Below are positions 56,745-64,000 of a stretch of 64,000 nt of DNA, piece after piece. Under the pieces are notes generated by a model. It was given only the letters and a program-made list of their open reading frames with translations. It searched no databases and was not told where the DNA came from. Source of the DNA: a bacterium. GTDB taxonomy: Bacteria > Actinomycetota > Acidimicrobiia > Spongiisociales > ZC4RG35. The DNA lies in assembly GCA_028824015.1 (NCBI GenBank), contig JAPPFC010000048.1, positions 66,675-130,674 of the forward strand, read 5' to 3'. Both the position numbers and the translations under genes were made by a program. The number at the start of each line of letters is the position of its first letter. Within the stretch, counting starts at the first letter, position 1.

Positions 56745-59240
56745 CTAGCTGTCGAGATGGTCCCCGAACGACCGCGCCTGCCGCCGATGGCCGCCACCGC
56801 CACCGCCCCGGCGAGGGCCGCCCTGGCCGCCGCCGCTCCGGCGCCTTCCGTCCGAACGACCGCCGCCGTCACGCCGAGGACCGCGACCACCGCCACCCCG
56901 ACGATCACCATCACGCCGAGGACCGCGACCACCGCTCCCCCGACGATCACCATCACGCCGAGGACCGCGACCACCGCCACCCCGACGATCACCATCACGC
57001 CGAGGACCGCGTCCGCCGCCACCCCGACGATCACCATCACGACGAGGACCCCTGCGATCATCACGCCGGGGACTCTCCTGGCCGGGAGGCGGGCCTTCGA
57101 GGCGCTCGGCCAGGATCAGGCTGACCCTGCCCCTGTCCATCCCGTCCACGACTACCTTTACCTTCTGGCCCTGGGAGAGGTAGTCCTCAACCCGGTTGAC
57201 CCGCCGGTCGGAGTCGAGCTTGGAGATGTGCAGCAGACCGTCGCGTCCGGGCAGTATGTTGACGAAGGCGCCGAAGGTGGTTATGTTGACCACCTCCCCC
57301 TCGTACTCCTTGCCCTCCTCGGGCTGGGGCGGGAAAGCAATCAGGTTGATTCTCTCCACCGCTGCCTGCAGGGCGGGACCGTCGGCCGATGCGACCCTCA
57401 CGATCCCCTTGCCCTCGGTCTCCTCGATCTCGATGGAGACTCCCGTCTCCTCCTCGAGTTCTCTCACCATCTTGCCCTTGGGGCCGATCACCTCGCCGAT
57501 CTTGTCCTTGGGTATCTCGATCGCCTCGATGCGCGGCGTCCACTCCTTGAGTTCGGCACGCGGCTCGGAGATCACCTTGTTCATCTCCTCCAGGATGAAG
57601 AGACGGACATCCCGCGCCTGGGACAGCGCCTGGCTCAATACCTCGGTGGGGAGCCCTGCGATCTTGGTGTCCAACTGGAGGGCGGTGATCATCTCCGCCG
57701 TCCCGGCCACCTTGAAGTCCATGTCGCCCATGAAGTCCTCGTCGCCGATGATGTCGGTGAGGGTCACGTACTCCCCGTCCTGGTGGATTAGCCCCATGGC
57801 GATCCCCGCCACCGGAGCCAGGATGGGCACGCCGGCGTCCATCAGCGACAGCGTGGACGAGCACACCGCGGCCATGGAGGTCGATCCGTTGGACGAGAGG
57901 ACCTCGGAGACCAGCCGGAGCGCGTAGGGGAACTCCTCGGGCGTGGGGACCACCGGCAGGAGCGACTTCTCCGCCAGGGCGCCGTGGCCGATCTCCCGAC
58001 GCTTGGGACCGCGCATGAAACCGGCCTCACCGGTGGAGAAGGGCGGGAAGTTGTAGTGGTGCATGTACCGCTTGCCCTCCTCGATCCCCAGATCGTCGAG
58101 CATCTGCTCCATCCTGAGCATGCCCAGGGTGGCGATGTTGAGCACCTGCGTCTCGCCTCGCTGGAAGAGTCCCGAACCGTGGGTCCGCTTCACCGTGCCC
58201 ACTTCGATGGTCAGGGGCCGGAGGTCGGTGGGTGAGCGTCCATCCAGACGGACGCCTTCTTTGACCACCCGATCTCGCATCGTGGCCTTGAGGACCTGCT
58301 TGAAAGCCTTCTTCGCCTCCGACGCCGCTTCGGGATCGTCGCCGCCCACGGCGGCCACCGTCTCGTCCCTTAGCTTTCTCTCCGCATCCGAGCGCTGGCG
58401 CCGGTCCGCCATCCTGACCAGGTCCGAAAGCCCCGGTCCGGCGGCCTTCTCCACCTTTTCCACCACCTCGGGCGAAAGGTCGGGCGCCGACGGCCAGTCG
58501 ACCGTCGGGATGTCCACCATTGCCGCCAACTCCAGTTGGAGGTCGATGCTCTCTGAGATCACGGTCTTGGCCTTCGCCAATCCCTCCACCACGGCGGCCT
58601 CGTCGCTGGGCGCGTCTCCCTCGGCCACCAGGCGGACGCCGCCGGGAGTGGCGCCGGCTTCGACCATCATCACATCGATCTCACCGTCGGCGTTGCGCCG
58701 CCCGGCCACGGTTATCTCGAACACCCCCTCGGCGATCTCCTCGTGGGTGGGGAAAGCAACCCACTCGCCCTTGACGAGGGCAAGGCGGGCCGCTCCGATT
58801 GGTCCCTGGAGAGGGATGGGGCTGACGGTGAGCGCCGCTGATGCTCCGATCAGGGCGAGAACGTCGAAGGGGTTCTCCCCGTCGATGGAGAGCGGCATGG
58901 CCACCACCTGGGTCTCACAGCGAAAGCTGTCGGCGAACGACGGGCGGAGCGCCCGGTCGATCAGCCTGCAACCCAGGATGGCTCCCTCGCTGGGCCTTCC
59001 CTCCCGGCGGAAGAAAGATCCGGGGATGCGCCCGGCCGCGTACATGCGTTCTTCGAGGTCGACGGTGAGCGGGAAAAAGTCGATTCCCTCCCGCATATCC
59101 TGGTTGGCGGTCGCTGCGACCAGCAACTCCACCCCTCCAAGTTGGAGCACGACTGCTCCGTGGGCCGAAATGGCCAGTTTGCCGGTGCTGAGGGTGATTT
59201 CCTTTCCACCCACCATCCCGGTAACGATTCGTTCAGACAA
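56745..59240 (-). CDS. pnp: Polyribonucleotide nucleotidyltransferase with RGG-like repeat tail
   Basis: RNase PH domains (FFPLTVDLEERMYAAGRIPGSFFRREGRPSE), KH (IEIPKDKIGEVIGPKGKMVRELEEETG), S1 (YEGEVVNITTFGAFVNILPGRDGLLHISKL), RRDGDRRGGGGRGP-repeat C-terminus. Confidence 0.98.
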   Translation of the reverse strand: MSERIVTGMVGGKEITLSTGKLAISAHGAVVLQLGGVELLVAATANQDMREGIDFFPLTVDLEERMYAAGRIPGSFFRREGRPSEGAILGCRLIDRALRPSFADSFRCETQVVAMPLSIDGENPFDVLALIGASAALTVSPIPLQGPIGAARLALVKGEWVAFPTHEEIAEGVFEITVAGRRNADGEIDVMMVEAGATPGGVRLVAEGDAPSDEAAVVEGLAKAKTVISESIDLQLELAAMVDIPTVDWPSAPDLSPEVVEKVEKAAGPGLSDLVRMADRRQRSDAERKLRDETVAAVGGDDPEAASEAKKAFKQVLKATMRDRVVKEGVRLDGRSPTDLRPLTIEVGTVKRTHGSGLFQRGETQVLNIATLGMLRMEQMLDDLGIEEGKRYMHHYNFPPFSTGEAGFMRGPKRREIGHGALAEKSLLPVVPTPEEFPYALRLVSEVLSSNGSTSMAAVCSSTLSLMDAGVPILAPVAGIAMGLIHQDGEYVTLTDIIGDEDFMGDMDFKVAGTAEMITALQLDTKIAGLPTEVLSQALSQARDVRLFILEEMNKVISEPRAELKEWTPRIEAIEIPKDKIGEVIGPKGKMVRELEEETGVSIEIEETEGKGIVRVASADGPALQAAVERINLIAFPPQPEEGKEYEGEVVNITTFGAFVNILPGRDGLLHISKLDSDRRVNRVEDYLSQGQKVKVVVDGMDRGRVSLILAERLEGPPPGQESPRRDDRRGPRRDGDRRGGGGRGPRRDGDRRGGGGRGPRRDGDRRGSGGRGPRRDGDRRGGGGRGPRRDGGGRSDGRRRSGGGQGGPRRGGGGGGHRRQARSFGDHLDS
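56870..57060 (-). repeat. 42-bp tandem repeat, 4 copies plus a partial, inside pnp 3' end
   Basis: Unit (plus strand) cacgccgaggaccgcgaccaccgccaccccgacgatcaccat starts at 56870, 56912, 56954, 56996 and (degenerate) 57038; encodes a 14-aa RRDGDRRG(G/S)GGRGP unit. Confidence 0.95.
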
Positions 59241-59266
59241 GATTACTCCTCAATACGTCTAGATGT

Positions 59267-59294
59267 CCCCGGCGCGTACTTCTTGTACGCAGGG
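59267..59294 (-). promoter_or_regulatory. Hairpin in rpsO-pnp intergenic region
   Basis: On -: CCCC-T-GCGTAC-AAGAA-GTACGC-GCC-GGGG; 6-bp perfect stem plus outer CCCC/GGGG. Confidence 0.5.
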
Positions 59295-59297
59295 GCG

Positions 59298-59555
59298 TTA
59301 CCTCCGGAGTCCCAGTGAGGCAATGAGCCGGCGGTACCGTTCCACGTCTTGGTTTCGCAGGTACTTGAGCAGCCGACGACGCTTTCCCACCATCTTCAGC
59401 AGGCCCCGACGACTGTGATGGTCGTGGCCGTGAACCTTCAGGTGCTCGGTCAGGTGTCGGATCCGCTCGGTCAAGACGGCCACCTGCACCTCCGGAGTAC
59501 CGGTATCGGTGTCATGCGCGCCGTATTCAGCAACCAACTCGGATGTAGTCCTCAA
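59298..59555 (-). CDS. rpsO: 30S ribosomal protein S15
   Basis: [73 protein letters not shown]. Confidence 0.98.
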   Translation of the reverse strand: MRTTSELVAEYGAHDTDTGTPEVQVAVLTERIRHLTEHLKVHGHDHHSRRGLLKMVGKRRRLLKYLRNQDVERYRRLIASLGLRR

Positions 59556-59665
59556 AGGGAATCCCTTCGTGTGATAACAGGGCTAATGCGTCAAAATGGA
59601 CGCCGCCCCGATTAACTCCCAGCCCATTCTAGCAGTCCGCCGGGGACAAACCTATTCCAATGACG

Positions 59666-60634
59666 TCAACGGCTCTGCCGCCTCTGACCCAACCGCATGC
59701 GCACCTCCGCGATGTCGCGCTCCACCTGCGCCAACAACTCGTCCACCGACCCGAACTTGACCTCGGGCCTGATCCGGTCGCCGATGAAGCCCAGCTTCAA
59801 CCGTTTCCCGTAGAGGTCGCCCGAGAAGTCGAGGAGGTGCGCCTCGGTCATGAGCCTGTTCTCCCCGAAGGTGGGGCGCACTCCAAGGTTGACCGCCGCC
59901 GGATGGCGCTCTGCCTCCACCTCAGCCCAGGCGGCGTATATGCCCATGGCCGGCATCGATATGCGCGACGAGACATCCAGGTTGGCCGTGGGTATCCCGA
60001 GCTTGGCGCCCCGTTGCTCGCCATGGATCACCGTGCCGCGCAGTTCGAACGGCCGCCCCAGGAGTTCCGCCGCCTCTCCGGTGCGTCCCTCCGCCAGACA
60101 GCGGCGAATCCGGGAGGAGTTGATCGGAGCGCCCGGGGAACCCGAGGAGGCGTGGGCGGCGAGGAGACCCACCACTTCCACACCGAATCCGTGCTGTGAA
60201 CCGGCCCCGCACAGGGTCTCGACCGATCCCTTCCCGCCTCTCCCGAACCGGAAGTTCTCCCCCACCACTACCAGGCCTGCCGTCAGCCGGCCCAGAATCA
60301 CCTCGGTTACGAACTCGTCGGCCTCCATCTCCCTGATCTCCGAAAACGGCATCACCCCCACCACTCCGATGCCCATCCCCTCCAGTATCTCCAGACGATG
60401 GGCGATCGACGTGAGCATCCTGGGAGCCTTCTCGGGGGCCAGCACTTCTAGCGGATGCGGATCGAAGGTCGCCACCGCCGGGGTGAGTCCCGACTCGGCG
60501 GCCCTTCGAACGACCTCCCCCAGTAGCTGTTGGTGACCGAGGTGGATCCCGTCGAACACCCCAACGGTGACCGCCGTACCGGATACGGAGGAGGGAAGGC
60601 GCCAACTGAGAGGCGGGCCATCCAATACGATCAA
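59666..60634 (-). CDS. ribF: Bifunctional riboflavin kinase/FAD synthetase
   Basis: VTVGVFDGIHLGHQQLLGEVVRRA...ATFDPHPLEVLAP...SSSRIRRCLAEGRTGEAAELLGRPFELRGTVIHGEQRGAKLGIPTANL...LLDFSGDLYGKRLKLGF (actual NSSRIRRCL). Confidence 0.96.
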   Translation of the reverse strand: MIVLDGPPLSWRLPSSVSGTAVTVGVFDGIHLGHQQLLGEVVRRAAESGLTPAVATFDPHPLEVLAPEKAPRMLTSIAHRLEILEGMGIGVVGVMPFSEIREMEADEFVTEVILGRLTAGLVVVGENFRFGRGGKGSVETLCGAGSQHGFGVEVVGLLAAHASSGSPGAPINSSRIRRCLAEGRTGEAAELLGRPFELRGTVIHGEQRGAKLGIPTANLDVSSRISMPAMGIYAAWAEVEAERHPAAVNLGVRPTFGENRLMTEAHLLDFSGDLYGKRLKLGFIGDRIRPEVKFGSVDELLAQVERDIAEVRMRLGQRRQSR

Positions 60635-60681
60635 CTGCTTTTCCCCCTACGGGCCGGCTGCTCCCTTAAAGATTACGGCCT

Positions 60682-60710
60682 TTGACACCCACGGTTTTCA
60701 ACGATAAGAG
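60682..60710 (+). promoter_or_regulatory. Sigma70-like promoter upstream of FMN reductase
   Basis: TTGACA - 17 nt - TAAGAG, 31 nt before ATG 60742. Confidence 0.4.
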
Positions 60711-60741
60711 AGGGCGCCGGACGGGATACCATTTAGACGTA

Positions 60742-61305
60742 ATGAGCGAGAGGATCAAGATCATCGGAATGTCGGGAAGCCTGCGGCGTGGCTCGTACAA
60801 CAGCGCCTTGCTGAGGCTGGCTCCCGAGGTGGTCCCGGAAGGCGCCGAGTTGGAACTGGTCTCCCTGGCCGACCTCCCCTTCTACAACGGTGACGTGGAA
60901 GACGCCGGGATGCCTGAGCCAGTGGCTGAATTCCGGGCGAAGCTGGCGGCGGCCGACGCCCTGTTGATCTCCACCCCCGAGTACAACTCCTCGGTGCCGG
61001 CGGTGCTTAAGAACGCCATCGACTGGGGGTCCCGCGGCCCGGACTCGCCTCTGGCGGGAAAGACCGCCGGTCTGATGGGAGGGGGCGGAGGCTTCGGTTC
61101 TTACCGGTCCCAGTCCCATCTCCGGGAAGTGCTACGCAACACAGGCGTGTTCGAACTGCCCTCTCCGGCCGTGCAGGTCCGCCAGATCTGGAACAAGTTC
61201 GACGAGAACCTCGAACTCCTGGACCCCCGCATCCGCAACCGGGTGGCGGCGCTGCTGCGGGAACTGGTCTCCTGGACGCTCGCCATGCGTCATCACCGGC
61301 GCTGA
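60742..61305 (+). CDS. NADPH-dependent FMN reductase family protein
   Basis: IKIIGMSGSLRRGSYNSALLRLAPEVVPEGAELELVSLADLPFYNGD...DALLISTPEYNSSVPAVLKNAIDWGSR. Confidence 0.94.
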   Translation: MSERIKIIGMSGSLRRGSYNSALLRLAPEVVPEGAELELVSLADLPFYNGDVEDAGMPEPVAEFRAKLAAADALLISTPEYNSSVPAVLKNAIDWGSRGPDSPLAGKTAGLMGGGGGFGSYRSQSHLREVLRNTGVFELPSPAVQVRQIWNKFDENLELLDPRIRNRVAALLRELVSWTLAMRHHRR

Positions 61306-61333
61306 ACGCGGCAAAGCCGGTCTCTCCGGTGGC

Positions 61334-63208
61334 CTACTGGTAACTAACGAATACCACGAGGGGAGTCAGTTCCAGGACCTGTTCGGGGGTGGCGAGGGGA
61401 GAGTCCTCATCGAAGAAGTTCTTCCATCCCCAGTGCCAGTTCTGCTCGTCGGTACCGGCCGTCAGGGCTCCCCAGGTCTCGTATTTGGTGGCGAGGGGGC
61501 CCTGGCCGTCCATGTGGATCACCACCGCCAACTCCGGCGGTGTGGAGATCGTCTCCCGGTTCCGGATCATGGTGAAACGGAATTGGTGGACCATCAGGAG
61601 CTTCTGGGGTAGCCGTTCGGTCCTCACCAACTCCGCGAGCCAGTCGACCACCGCGTTGACCTCGGCCGCGTCCACCGACCCTATCTGGCGCAGGTGCACC
61701 TGGTTCGGTTTCAGTCGCCATTCGGGGTCGAGCGCCAGTCCCACATGCGGCAGGACCAGGAGTTCCTCGTAGTACTTGGCCTGGGTCAGGAAGTCAGTCC
61801 TTCCGGGCTGAAGATCCAACACCACATAGATCCCCTCCTGGGCGGCGTACTCGACCCAGGGCATCAAGGTTTCCACGGAGTTCTCTCCCGAGTAGTCGCC
61901 GTCCCTTCCAGCCTGGGCGGTGGCCACGGTGGCGATTATCTCGAAGGTGGGGATGGTCGGCACCCCGTCGGCGGAGTACTCATCGAGGTAGGGCGCCATG
62001 CGCTCCAAGCCCTCGGCGGGACCCTGCTCCCCCAGCACTCCCAGCACGCCCGTGGTCGTGGCGCCGTAGAAAGCCACCAACCGCCGGTCGGGAAACAGGT
62101 TCCTCCCCCCGCCGGGGAGTTCGGGACCCAGGAGGTTTACCTCAAGCCACCATCGATCCGAGTCGGGGAATGCCCCGACGACCCACACCTCAGATATCCC
62201 CACCGACCGCTCTTCCACGGCGGCTCCGGCCGCGGCCCACCCGACCGTCTCCTCAGGGTTCCAGTAGAGAGCCGTCTCCCCCAAGGAGGAGACCGCCGCG
62301 GCCACCGCCAGTCCTGCCGCAGGCCGCGCAGGGTCGACCAGCCATAGGCGCGAAGTCTCCGCATCCCAGGAGCCGCCTCCCATAACCAGATCCGACACCG
62401 AAGAAGGTTCGCCGACCGGCCGGATGCGGGGGGCCAGCAGGATGCCCAATCGCTCCCCGGTTAACACCAAAGAGTGAAGAGCGGGATTGCCGGTCACCGG
62501 AGAAGCGCCGGTCACCACCGAACGATCATGTGAAGAGATCAAATCGATCAATTCCTCGGCTTCCGCCGGCATGCGGATGATCTCAGCGCCGGCGGTCCGG
62601 AGCGAATTCGGTACTCCGTCCATCAGCCAGATCCGCTTCGGCGACAGCCGGCCCAGTTCTTCGACCAAGGCCGCTTGAGATGACGGGAGGAAGAAGAGCA
62701 AGGGCGAGGAAAACCGTGCCGCCAACTGGGCGGCGATCGTTGCGGAATCGAGGCGGGAGGGAAGGGCGACCACCACATCGTCCGCGCAGGTATGGAGTCG
62801 CTGGGAGATGGCGACGGCCAAAGCAGCCGGATCATCCCCCTCGAGATCCACCAGCACCGGCGAATCGGATCCAATCGGACGGGGAAGCACCGGATCGCAG
62901 ACTCTAGGCGGAAGGGTGGTAGTAGTCGTCTCGGGCGCGGAGGCGACGACAGGCGACCCACCATCTTCGGCGCTCTCCTGAGAACGACCATTGGTAGTGC
63001 GGGTGGGTGTGGAGGGAAGCGTCGTGACCGCGGTGCCCGGAGCCGCCTCGACAGACCCGACCTCCTCGACCGAGGGAATAGCAGACGGATCTGATACGCT
63101 ATCCCGGGAGCCGAACCAGAGAACCCCAGCCACGAGGACGACAACCCCACCGGCCACAACTCTCCTCACCGGCCCCCTACGGCTCCCCGAATCCGGATGT
63201 CTATGCAT
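61334..63208 (-). CDS. Membrane-anchored surface protein with cell-wall-binding-repeat-2-like segment and uncharacterised C-terminal domain
   Basis: N-terminal TM VVAGGVVVLVAGVLWFG, T/S-rich linker, DVVVALPSRLDSATIAAQLAARFSSPLLFFLPSSQAALVEELGRLSPKRIWLMDG (CWB2-like); C-terminal YVVLDLQPGRTDFLTQAKYYEELLVLPHVGLALDPEWRL. Confidence 0.72.
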   Translation of the reverse strand: MHRHPDSGSRRGPVRRVVAGGVVVLVAGVLWFGSRDSVSDPSAIPSVEEVGSVEAAPGTAVTTLPSTPTRTTNGRSQESAEDGGSPVVASAPETTTTTLPPRVCDPVLPRPIGSDSPVLVDLEGDDPAALAVAISQRLHTCADDVVVALPSRLDSATIAAQLAARFSSPLLFFLPSSQAALVEELGRLSPKRIWLMDGVPNSLRTAGAEIIRMPAEAEELIDLISSHDRSVVTGASPVTGNPALHSLVLTGERLGILLAPRIRPVGEPSSVSDLVMGGGSWDAETSRLWLVDPARPAAGLAVAAAVSSLGETALYWNPEETVGWAAAGAAVEERSVGISEVWVVGAFPDSDRWWLEVNLLGPELPGGGRNLFPDRRLVAFYGATTTGVLGVLGEQGPAEGLERMAPYLDEYSADGVPTIPTFEIIATVATAQAGRDGDYSGENSVETLMPWVEYAAQEGIYVVLDLQPGRTDFLTQAKYYEELLVLPHVGLALDPEWRLKPNQVHLRQIGSVDAAEVNAVVDWLAELVRTERLPQKLLMVHQFRFTMIRNRETISTPPELAVVIHMDGQGPLATKYETWGALTAGTDEQNWHWGWKNFFDEDSPLATPEQVLELTPLVVFVSYQ

Positions 63209-63398
63209 CGAAAGCGGTCAAAGGGAGGCGTCTGGCTAGATGAACCACGGATTGCTGGGAAGGCTAGAAGCGCTTTCTTGCTTTTGGCGGTAATCGGCTT
63301 CGAAAGTCCCCAACGCCGGTGGGCCGAAGGCGACCTCATCCACCGCTACCCTCCTGATGCGGAGACAGAAAAGAAACCCGAATACTATTAACCTGCGG

Positions 63399-64000
63399 AT
63401 GCCCTATCACAATGTCGAACAATTGACAGTCCCGGATAGGGTCGACAGTGGGAGGATGCCACCCGTCGCGAGAGCCGCACTGGTATTGGGTCTGATCTAT
63501 GTGTTCCTCGTGGGCGTCTCGTCACTGGAGTCCGGCATCAAACTCCTGGGCGCCGATGTCCAGGAGACCCTTTTCTCCACGGTCAGGAACCCGCTCGCCG
63601 GGCTCTTCGTCGGGATTCTCGGCACCGTGCTGGTGCAGTCGTCGTCAGCCAGCACGTCGGTGATAGTCGGCCTGGTGGCCTCCGGTGTGCTGGGCTTCGA
63701 ATTCGCCGTGCCTATGGTGATGGGCGCCAACATCGGGACGACGGTGACGAACACCCTCGTGTCGCTCGCCCATCTCAGGCGGTCGGCCGAGTTCATGCGG
63801 GCTTTCGCGGCGGCGGTGGTGCACGATTTCTTCAACGTGGTGATCGTCTTGGTCCTCCTGCCCCTGGAGTTGCTCACGGGCGCCATATCCGGCCTGGCCG
63901 AACGGATCACCGAGCCCCTGGTCGGCGCGGCCGGCACGGAGTGGAGGAGCCCCATCAAGGGGTTGGTGAAGCAACCGGTGGGCTGGCTGGAGGACCTTTG
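63399..64000 (+). CDS. Na/Pi cotransporter family protein, N-terminal part, truncated by window edge
   Basis: ATG 63399, open to the end: MPYHNVEQLTVPDRVDSGRMPPVARAALVLGLIYVFLVGVSSLESGIKLL...GILGTVLVQSSSASTSVIVGLVASGVLGFEFAVPMVMGANIGTTVTNTLVSL (QSSSASTS motif). Confidence 0.92.
   Translation, partial: MPYHNVEQLTVPDRVDSGRMPPVARAALVLGLIYVFLVGVSSLESGIKLLGADVQETLFSTVRNPLAGLFVGILGTVLVQSSSASTSVIVGLVASGVLGFEFAVPMVMGANIGTTVTNTLVSLAHLRRSAEFMRAFAAAVVHDFFNVVIVLVLLPLELLTGAISGLAERITEPLVGAAGTEWRSPIKGLVKQPVGWLEDL

Noticed and set aside
56870-57060. Possible CRISPR array
   Set aside because: Contiguous in-frame 42-bp tandem repeat inside pnp with no spacers.
56757-57791. 344-aa plus-strand ORF with TPRTATTATPTITI repeats, looks like a mucin-like repeat protein
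   Set aside because: Antisense to the pnp tail; the repeat is explained by the 42-bp array encoding the PNPase RGG-like tail.

Overview
The window is a high-GC, gene-dense chromosomal segment that looks actinobacterial (Acidimicrobiia-like by gene content; this is inference). I place about 51 protein-coding genes and see no rRNA, tRNA, CRISPR array, transposase or prophage. Recognisable blocks, left to right: aroE(partial)-mltG-ruvX-alaS; an AdnAB-like pair of helicase-nucleases with two extra RecB-family (PD-(D/E)XK/Fe-S) proteins; RND/MMPL exporter and dtd; a B12-binding radical SAM protein and aceE; a molybdenum-hydroxylase accessory group (CoxG-like, XdhC/CoxI, MogA/MoaB) with rmuC; xseAB; a DUF3179 lipoprotein; a cobalamin aminopropanol-arm operon (cbiB, Thr-P decarboxylase, cbiP/cobQ, pduX-like kinase); a large minus-strand MoxR/DUF58/VWA/ABC operon (38.0-51.1 kb); an acyl-CoA dehydrogenase; a virulence-factor-domain/DUF1638 pair; a NifU-like protein, ATP-grasp and hisC; pnp-rpsO-ribF; a divergent cell-wall-binding-repeat-like surface protein; and the start of a Na/Pi cotransporter. 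The most interesting signal is not a gene. Two intergenic regions 26 kb apart (16958-17206 on + and 43571-43321 on -) share the same ordered blocks: GTGAAAAAA, TTGACT, TGCA(A/G)ATTGTG, GGTGGTGGCGGGGG(A)TGGGCCC, then TTTTCGCGGG-N10-TTTTCGCG. Block spacing is similar and the middle segment differs. This looks like an undescribed dispersed intergenic element, small-RNA locus or regulatory element. The first ~115 bp of the window look like a contig-edge artefact.
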